From assembly GCF_018732085.1 (NCBI RefSeq), contig NZ_CP076103.1, forward strand, positions 3,224,001-3,288,000: 64,000 nt of DNA, given 5' to 3'. Made by a program: the position numbers and the translations under genes. The DNA comes from Lysobacter capsici (GTDB lineage Bacteria; Pseudomonadota; Gammaproteobacteria; Xanthomonadales; Xanthomonadaceae). Of this stretch, positions 58,418 to 64,000 are shown piece after piece. Each line of letters opens with the position of its first letter. The first letter of the stretch is position 1. Below the pieces are notes generated by a model. It had not been told where the DNA came from. It ran no database searches and saw only the letters and a list, made by a program, of their open reading frames with translations.

Positions 58418-59355
58418 CGGTCGTCGAACCTCGCTTCGGCCAGCCCGCGCACGCCCGGCATCGAGGCGACGAACAGGCCGCCGGCCTCGGGCTGCAGACT
58501 CAATTCGGCATCGTCGAGTTCCTCGCGCGCGGTGCTGATGTAGATCTGGTCCAGCGCGGGGCCGGCGAAACTCAGGCAGCTGACGTTCGAGGTCGGCACT
58601 TGCACGCTGCGATCGATATGTCCGTCGCGGGCGTAGCGCACCACGCGCCCGGCGCCCCAATGCGCGCTCCACACCTGGCCGTCGCGATCCACCGCCGCGC
58701 CGTCCGGAGAAGCCGATGCGTCCACTCGTGCGAACAGCCGCGGTTCGCCCACCCGCGCCGTTTCGCTGTCGTAGACCGCGCGCATGATCCGGCCGCTGCG
58801 CGAATCGCAGTAGTACAGGCCGCGCCCGTCCAGGTCGAAACACAGACTGTTGGGAATCGCCACGCCGGGCAAGTCCAGCACGCGCAAGCCGTGGCTCAGC
58901 GAATACTGATGGAACCGGCCGATCGGCAGGCGTTGCGGATCTTCGTTGAGCGTGCCGAACACGAAACGGCCGTTGCGGTCGGCGCGTCCGTCGTTGATGC
59001 GCAGCGTCGGCCGGTCCGCGTCGACCGGCACCAGCGCCTGCACCGGCAGTTCCTCGGCGTGCTCGGCCTGGCGCGGGTCGGCGAAGTACAGGCCTTTCGC
59101 CAGTCCGAGCAGCAACCGGCCCGATTCGCACAAAGCGAACGATCCCAGTCGATCCGGCGAACGCCAATGCCGGACCTGTCCGAGCTGCGGCCGATAGCGC
59201 CACAAACGCGCGGCATGGATGTCGGTCCACCACAGCGCCTGCTCGCGTTCGCACCACAGCACGCATTCGCCGAGCCGGCAGCGGCTGTCGACGGCGAGGG
59301 TCGCCACGGCTTCGTGCGTGGACTCATGCATCGACTCGTGCATCGGCGCGCCCAT
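58414..59355 (-). CDS. SMP-30/gluconolactonase-family protein, probable galactonolactonase
   Basis: 313 residues forming a six-bladed propeller. Metal ligands are visible as Glu30 (RLGECVLW), the Asn of RINDGRADRNGRF, the Asn of IPNSLCFD and the Asp of SASPDGAAVD. ATG 59355 lies 5 bases after the dgoD stop; MGAPMHESMHESTHE is an unusual His/Glu/Met-rich tail preceding the propeller, and ATG codons at 59343 and 59331 are also possible starts. In context it hydrolyses the galactono-lactone made by the dehydrogenase. Confidence 0.9.
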   Translation of the reverse strand: MGAPMHESMHESTHEAVATLAVDSRCRLGECVLWCEREQALWWTDIHAARLWRYRPQLGQVRHWRSPDRLGSFALCESGRLLLGLAKGLYFADPRQAEHAEELPVQALVPVDADRPTLRINDGRADRNGRFVFGTLNEDPQRLPIGRFHQYSLSHGLRVLDLPGVAIPNSLCFDLDGRGLYYCDSRSGRIMRAVYDSETARVGEPRLFARVDASASPDGAAVDRDGQVWSAHWGAGRVVRYARDGHIDRSVQVPTSNVSCLSFAGPALDQIYISTAREELDDAELSLQPEAGGLFVASMPGVRGLAEARFDDR

Positions 59356-59360
59356 CGCCC

Positions 59361-60509
59361 TCACCACTCCGCCACGCTGCCGTCGGCGTGACGCCACAGC
59401 GGGTTGCGCCAGTCCGACACCTCACGGCTGCGTTCGATCACCCGCGCTTCGTCGATCTCCAATCCCAACCCGGGCAACACGAACGGACGCACCGAGCCTT
59501 GCTCCATCGCGAAGGCGTCCTTGTTGACGATGTAATCGAGCAGTTCGCCATCGGCGTTGTAGTGGATGCCGATGCTCTGCTCCTGCAGCACCGCGTTCCA
59601 GCTGGCGAAGTCCACGTGCAGGCACGCAGCCAGCGCGATCGGCCCCAACGGGCAATGCGGCGCCAGCGCGACATCGTAGGCTTCGGCCATCGCTGCGATC
59701 TTCATGCATTCGCTGATGCCGCCGGCATGCGACAGATCGGGTTGCACGATCGCCAGGCCGCCGGCATGCAGCACGTTCTTGAATTCAAAGCGCGAGTACA
59801 TGCGCTCGCCGGCCGCGAGCGGAATGGAGGTCTGCGCGGCCAGGCGCGGATAGTATTCGGCCTGTTCGGCCAGCACCGGTTCCTCGATGAACAACGGCCG
59901 GTAGGGTTCGAGTTCGCGGATCAGGGTCTTCGCCATCGGCCAGCCGACCCGGCCGTGGAAGTCCAGGCCGAATTCGATGCTGTTGCCGAACACGGCGCGG
60001 ATCTCGGCGACCTTGGCCACCGCCGCGTCGATCGCGCGGCCGCTGTCGAGCAGGCCGAGTTCCTCGCAGGCGTTCATCTTGAAGGTGTCGAAACCCAGGG
60101 CGACGCGATCGTGGATCTGCGCGATGATGTCGGCCGGACGATCGCCGCCGACCCAGCAATACGTCTTCATGCGATCGCGCACCAGACCGCCGAGCAGCTG
60201 ATACACCGGCACGCCGAGGGCCTTGCCCTTGATGTCCCACAAGGCTTGGTCGATGCCGGCGATGGCGCTCATGAACACCGCGCCGCCGCGGTAGAAACCG
60301 CCGCGGTACATGGTCTGCCAATGGTCGTTGATGCGCGCGGGGTCCTGGCCGATCAGCTGTTCGCCGAGTTCGGCGACGGCGGCTTCGACGGTGCGCGCGC
60401 GACCTTCCACCACCGGTTCGCCCCAACCCACGAGGCCTTCGTCGGTCTCGATCTTGAGGAACATCCAGCGCGGGGCGACGCGGTAGGTGCTGAGTCGGGT
60501 GATTTTCAA
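59361..60509 (-). CDS. dgoD: D-galactonate dehydratase
   Basis: 382-residue enolase-superfamily enzyme removing water from D-galactonate to give 2-keto-3-deoxygalactonate. The start is a TTG at 60509 that overlaps the aldolase stop (TTGA) and gives MKITRLSTYRVAPRWMFLKIETDEG, matching E. coli DgoD from its first residue and with equal length. Metal ligands Asp183, Glu209 and Glu235 and catalytic His185 and His285 occupy the same numbers as in E. coli. No ATG start is available, so the TTG is secure. Confidence 0.97.
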   Translation of the reverse strand: MKITRLSTYRVAPRWMFLKIETDEGLVGWGEPVVEGRARTVEAAVAELGEQLIGQDPARINDHWQTMYRGGFYRGGAVFMSAIAGIDQALWDIKGKALGVPVYQLLGGLVRDRMKTYCWVGGDRPADIIAQIHDRVALGFDTFKMNACEELGLLDSGRAIDAAVAKVAEIRAVFGNSIEFGLDFHGRVGWPMAKTLIRELEPYRPLFIEEPVLAEQAEYYPRLAAQTSIPLAAGERMYSRFEFKNVLHAGGLAIVQPDLSHAGGISECMKIAAMAEAYDVALAPHCPLGPIALAACLHVDFASWNAVLQEQSIGIHYNADGELLDYIVNKDAFAMEQGSVRPFVLPGLGLEIDEARVIERSREVSDWRNPLWRHADGSVAEW

Positions 60510-61153
60510 GGGCGCGCGCTCTGGTAGGCATCGACGAAAAGACCGCCGCGTTCGCGGGTGACCGCGGGCGATTGACCGGGGGTGTACAGATCGCTGCCCA
60601 GTCCGGCGCCGGCGCAACCGGCGTGGAGGAAACCGGCGAGGTTGTCGGGCGTGACGCCGCCGACGGCGAACACCGGCACCTGCGGCGGCAACACCGCCTT
60701 GATCGCACGCACGTAAGCGGGGCCGAAGTGATTGGCCGGAAATAGCTTGAGCGCCTGCGCGCCCGCGGCCAGCGCGGCGAAGGCTTCGCTGGGCGTGGCG
60801 AAGCCGACGGCGCAGGTCAGGCCGCGCTGCACCGCATGGCCGATCACCGCGGCATCGGTGTTCGGCGTGACCATCAGCTGCGCGCCAGTCGCGGCCAACG
60901 CGTCCACGTCGGCCGTGTTCAACACGGTGCCCGCGCCGATCACCGCGCGGTCGCCGGCGATGGCGAGCGCAAGTTCGACGCTGCGCAACCAATCGGGCGA
61001 ATTGGTCGGGATCTCGATCAGGCCGATCCCCGCCTCGATCAACGCCAGTACATGCGCTTCGATCTCGGCGGGCGCGATGCCGCGCAGGATCGCGATCAAG
61101 GGGCGTCGGGCGCTCCAGTTCACGGACGTTTCGGTCATCGGCAAGGTGATCAT
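60506..61153 (-). CDS. dgoA: 2-dehydro-3-deoxy-6-phosphogalactonate aldolase
   Basis: 215-residue class I aldolase splitting KDPGal to pyruvate and glyceraldehyde 3-phosphate. PLIAILRGIAPAE opens the barrel; GIGLIEIPTNSP (with an early Glu base), VIGAGTVLN and the Schiff-base lysine Lys136 in ALKLFPANHFG are diagnostic. The start at 61153 overlaps the SDR stop (ATGA); ATG 61138 would lose this coupling. The stop overlaps the TTG of dgoD. E. coli encodes this aldolase beside dgoD as well. Confidence 0.96.
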   Translation of the reverse strand: MITLPMTETSVNWSARRPLIAILRGIAPAEIEAHVLALIEAGIGLIEIPTNSPDWLRSVELALAIAGDRAVIGAGTVLNTADVDALAATGAQLMVTPNTDAAVIGHAVQRGLTCAVGFATPSEAFAALAAGAQALKLFPANHFGPAYVRAIKAVLPPQVPVFAVGGVTPDNLAGFLHAGCAGAGLGSDLYTPGQSPAVTRERGGLFVDAYQSARP

Positions 61154-61938
61154 TCGTGGTACAGCTGGGTGCGCCCGCCATCGATGACGATGTCGGTGGC
61201 GTTGATGAAGCGCGCTTCGTCGCTGGCGAGGAACAACGCGGCATAGGCCACCTCGTCGGGTTCGCCGATCCGCCTCGGCGGCAGCAGTTCGGTCTGGCGG
61301 CGGCGCGCGGCCTCGGGATCGGGCTGCGACGAGAGCCAGCGCTCGATGCGATCGGTCAGGATCAGTCCGGGCGAGATCGAGTTGAACCGCAGACCCTGCG
61401 CCGCGTACTCCAGTCCCAAGGCCTTGGTCAGCCCGATCAGCGCGTGCTTGGCGACCGGATACGGGAACGCGCCTGGAATGATCTTGTGCCCATGCACCGA
61501 GGCGATATTGATCACCGACCCGCGCCCGTGTTCGAGCATGATCGGCAACGCGGCGCGGCTGAAGTTCCAGGCGCCGCCGAGGTTGATCGCCAGATTGCGC
61601 CACCAGTCGTCGGGCGCCAGGGTCAGCGGATCGCTGAACACGTCCACGCCGGCGTTGTTGACGACTACGTCGATGGTGCCGAACCGTTGCGCGGCCTGAT
61701 CGACGAACGCCGCGACCGCATCGGCGTCGGCGACATCGCCGGCGACGAACAGTTCGCAGGCCGACGCCTGCCCCGCTGACGGCGGCGCGCGGTCGTAACC
61801 GGCCACGCGCGCGCCGTGCTCGACGAACAACCGCGCGATCGCCGCGCCGATGCCGTTGGACGATCCCGAGACCAGGACCGTCTTGCCGGCCAGACGTTGC
61901 CCGGGCGCGGCAGGCGCGGAGGGAGTGCGGTCGCTCAT
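61150..61938 (-). CDS. SDR oxidoreductase, probable D-galactose 1-dehydrogenase
   Basis: 262 residues. ATG 61938 overlaps the beta-galactosidase stop (ATGA). SGSSNGIG (24-31), NNAG (94-97), Ser147 and the YPVAK motif with Tyr160 and Lys164 are complete, and the protein ends INATDIVIDGGRTQLYHE. Located first after the beta-galactosidase and before the aldolase and dehydratase, it is the only candidate in the window for oxidising galactose to galactono-lactone. The substrate is inferred from context. Confidence 0.9.
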   Translation of the reverse strand: MSDRTPSAPAAPGQRLAGKTVLVSGSSNGIGAAIARLFVEHGARVAGYDRAPPSAGQASACELFVAGDVADADAVAAFVDQAAQRFGTIDVVVNNAGVDVFSDPLTLAPDDWWRNLAINLGGAWNFSRAALPIMLEHGRGSVINIASVHGHKIIPGAFPYPVAKHALIGLTKALGLEYAAQGLRFNSISPGLILTDRIERWLSSQPDPEAARRRQTELLPPRRIGEPDEVAYAALFLASDEARFINATDIVIDGGRTQLYHE

Positions 61939-64000
61939 CGATTCGCCTCGGTGCCGGCCTGGGCCGGCGTTATGCGGAACTGGTAGCGCGAAGGCGCCAC
62001 CGGAATACGGTACTGCGAATGCGGCTGACCGACCTTGCTCCACGAATCGTCGCCGCCGACGCCGATCTGGCGTTCGTCGATCATCAGCGAGACGTGCTCG
62101 CGCGCGACGATGTCGCTGCTGTGCGCCTGTCCGATCGGCTTGCGGTCCAGATCGGCATACGGGAAGGCCAGGGCATTGACCGACAGCGGCTTGGCCCCGG
62201 TCACCCGAATGCCGACGCCGTCGGCGGCGCTCAACGTGAGCCAGCGCACGTCGATCTTATTGCCGGTTTCCTGCGGGCGGATGTAGTCGTGGTTCTGCGC
62301 GGCGATCTTGCCGGCGTACACGCCGATCTCCGCGCCGGTGTAGCGATCGGCATAGCTCTCGTGCGGGCCGCGGCCGTACCAGCTCAGCTCGGTGATGCGG
62401 CTGGGCATGGTGAACATCAGCCCCAGGCGCAAGGGATCGGGCAAGCCGGCGTACAAGGGCTTGAATTCGCCGGTGACGTCGACCGAACCGTCGCGCGCCA
62501 TCGCGTAGTCGACGGTGTACTGCACGTCCGGCGTGGCGGTCTCGCCGCCGATATCGAACGCCACCCGCACCCGCGCGCCGCCGTCGTCGCCGCGCTGCAC
62601 CTGCACGGCGCGGACACGACGGGTTTGCGACAGCGGTTTCCAGATCTGATGGCTGGCGTAGACGCCGGTGCCGATGTCGTTGTCGGTGGGCGCGCGCCAG
62701 AAGTTCGGCGCGCCGCCTTGCAGCAGGGTTTGATCGTTGTAGGCGTAGCGCTGGATCAGGCCGGTGGCGCGATCGATGCGCAGTTCGACGCCGGCGGCGC
62801 GCAAGGTCGCGGCCTGCGCCGTATCGCTGACCGCGACTTCGGCGCCCGAGCGCGCGACCGCCGGCAACGACGGCGGCGGCGACAAGGCGAACTGTTCCCA
62901 CGCCACCACGTGCCCGGCCGGCACCAGCGGCACGGTGTCGGCGCGGGTGCGTGCGCGCAATGTCAGCAAGTATTCGGCGCCCGGGCGCTGGGTCAGCGGC
63001 GGCACAGCGAAGTCGACCGTCTGGCTGCCGTCGGCGGGCGTGGACAACGCCGGCCCCTTGCCTTCGCGCACGATCCGGCCGTTCTCGCGCAACTGCCAGT
63101 CGAAATCGAACCCGCTCAGGTCGATGAAGTTATGCCGGTTGCGCACGGTGAAACGGCCGGCCGCGGCATCCACGGCTTCGAACTGGATCGGTCCATAGAC
63201 CTTGCTCAGCTCGTGCAGGTGCGGGTTGGGCGTGCGATCGGACTGCAGCAGGCCGTCGCCGAATTCGATCGCCTCCGCGCCGGACGGATTGGGGCCGTAA
63301 TCGGCGCCGTAGGCCCAGTACGCGCGGCCGTCGTCGGTGTGCTTGAGCATGCTCTGGTCGACCCAATCCCAGATGAAACCGCCCTGCAGCCGGTCGTGAG
63401 CGTAGATCGCATCCCAGTACAGCTTGAGGCCGCCCAGGCTGTTGCCCATCGCATGCGCGTACTCGCACAGGATCAGCGGCTTGCCCGCGAACTCCGGATG
63501 GGTCGCGTAATCGACGATGCGGTCGGCCGGGTCGTACATCGGCGCGTAGAAATCCACGTACGGCTCGGGCAGGTGCTGGGCATACAGGGTGCCGTGGCCG
63601 AGGTAACTCACCAGCCGCGTCGTGTCGTGGGTGTGCAGCCAGTTCGCCGCGTTGGCGAAGTTCGGCCCGGTGCCCGCTTCGTTGCCCAGCGACCAGAAAA
63701 TGATCGAAGGATGGTTCTTGTCGCGCTCCATCATCCGCTGGACCCGCTCCAGATGCGCGCGCTCCCAGCGCGGGTCGTAGCCCAGCTGGACCTGGTCGCG
63801 CGGCCGCATGCCCTCGTCGCCCTTCTGCATGTAGCCGTGCGATTCGATATTGGCCTCGTCCATCACGTACAGGCCGTACTCGTCGGCCAGCGCATACCAG
63901 CGTTCGGCGTTGGGGTAATGCGAGGTACGCACCGCGTTGACGTTGTTGAGCTTCATCAGCTCGATGTCGCGCCGCATCGAGGCTTCGGACATCACGTGGA
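61935..64000 (-). CDS. GH2 beta-galactosidase (5' end outside window)
   Basis: The visible 688 residues are the C-terminal part of a LacZ-type enzyme; the frame continues to the window edge. It opens within the barrel at MKLNNVNAVRTSHYPNAERWYALADEYGLYVMDEANIESHG. The acid/base Glu is in SLGNEAGTG and the nucleophile Glu in LILCEYAHAMGNSLGGL. The FIWDWVDQ loop and domains 4-5 (beta-galactosidase small chain, with GWYGRGP-like LSWYGRGPHESYADRY) follow. It hydrolyses beta-galactosides, feeding galactose to the pathway genes that follow with overlapping starts. Signal peptide, if any, is outside the window. Confidence 0.96.
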   Translation of the reverse strand, partial: HVMSEASMRRDIELMKLNNVNAVRTSHYPNAERWYALADEYGLYVMDEANIESHGYMQKGDEGMRPRDQVQLGYDPRWERAHLERVQRMMERDKNHPSIIFWSLGNEAGTGPNFANAANWLHTHDTTRLVSYLGHGTLYAQHLPEPYVDFYAPMYDPADRIVDYATHPEFAGKPLILCEYAHAMGNSLGGLKLYWDAIYAHDRLQGGFIWDWVDQSMLKHTDDGRAYWAYGADYGPNPSGAEAIEFGDGLLQSDRTPNPHLHELSKVYGPIQFEAVDAAAGRFTVRNRHNFIDLSGFDFDWQLRENGRIVREGKGPALSTPADGSQTVDFAVPPLTQRPGAEYLLTLRARTRADTVPLVPAGHVVAWEQFALSPPPSLPAVARSGAEVAVSDTAQAATLRAAGVELRIDRATGLIQRYAYNDQTLLQGGAPNFWRAPTDNDIGTGVYASHQIWKPLSQTRRVRAVQVQRGDDGGARVRVAFDIGGETATPDVQYTVDYAMARDGSVDVTGEFKPLYAGLPDPLRLGLMFTMPSRITELSWYGRGPHESYADRYTGAEIGVYAGKIAAQNHDYIRPQETGNKIDVRWLTLSAADGVGIRVTGAKPLSVNALAFPYADLDRKPIGQAHSSDIVAREHVSLMIDERQIGVGGDDSWSKVGQPHSQYRIPVAPSRYQFRITPAQAGTEANR

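Overview
The window is high-GC proteobacterial chromosome and looks like a Lysobacter/Xanthomonadaceae genome. The reasons are a cobalamin methionine synthase encoded as two adjacent genes, a 180-kDa-class NAD-glutamate dehydrogenase, a YtrA-type GntR/ABC operon with the GGTG-N16-CACC operator type reported in Xanthomonas, and abundant short palindromic intergenic repeats (GTAGGAGCGGCG, CTCTCCCGC/GCGGGAGAG, AGCAAATCCCCC and TTCCCGC/GCGGGAA families). Genus is an inference; no rRNA, tRNA, CRISPR array, phage or insertion sequence was seen.

1-6200: a kynurenine-degradation cluster on the + strand: 3'-part of a beta-carbonic anhydrase, a RidA-family protein (probable 2-aminomuconate deaminase), 3-hydroxyanthranilate dioxygenase, ACMS decarboxylase, an unknown protein, kynureninase, a small GIY-YIG nuclease gene enclosed by a perfect 30-bp inverted repeat, and kynurenine 3-monooxygenase. 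6200-19900: housekeeping and envelope genes (exonuclease I, DUF2461, an MFS transporter, a secreted hydrolase with a DUF4785-like partner, DUF2939, an LprI-like protein, 5'-nucleotidase, amino-acid permease with decayed permease remnants on both sides, NAD kinase). 19980-26540: NAD-glutamate dehydrogenase with a Lys/Ala-rich tail, and an acyl-CoA dehydrogenase.

26970-32000: a methionine-cycle operon: an ArsR-methyltransferase fusion regulator (SahR-like), then the split metH. The two metH genes are separated by a palindromic repeat pair, and the second half carries another repeat pair in frame inside its coding sequence. 32000-43900: a predicted permuted papain-fold hydrolase, two secreted beta-helix paralogues, a TetR/SDR divergent pair with two tandem operators, a 117-bp tandem repeat, an alpha/beta hydrolase, DUF2058, SlyX, UDP-glucose dehydrogenase, two FKBP isomerases (one with a duplicated N-terminal domain) and a periplasmic glutathione peroxidase. 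44000-49830: the YtrA-like operon (small exported protein, GntR, ABC ATPase, ABC permease, then a GSGD-repeat exported protein and a lipoprotein), a DUF6708-like membrane protein and a YiaA/YiaB protein.

50170-64000: a galactoside/galactose locus: FadR-type regulator divergent from a secreted GH36 alpha-galactosidase, and on the minus strand a tightly overlapping set lacZ-type beta-galactosidase (cut by the window end), SDR galactose dehydrogenase, KDPGal aldolase, galactonate dehydratase, SMP-30 lactonase, KDGal kinase, then a Na+/sugar symporter, GH27 alpha-galactosidase and aldose epimerase. Together these encode release, uptake and De Ley-Doudoroff oxidation of galactose to pyruvate and glyceraldehyde 3-phosphate.
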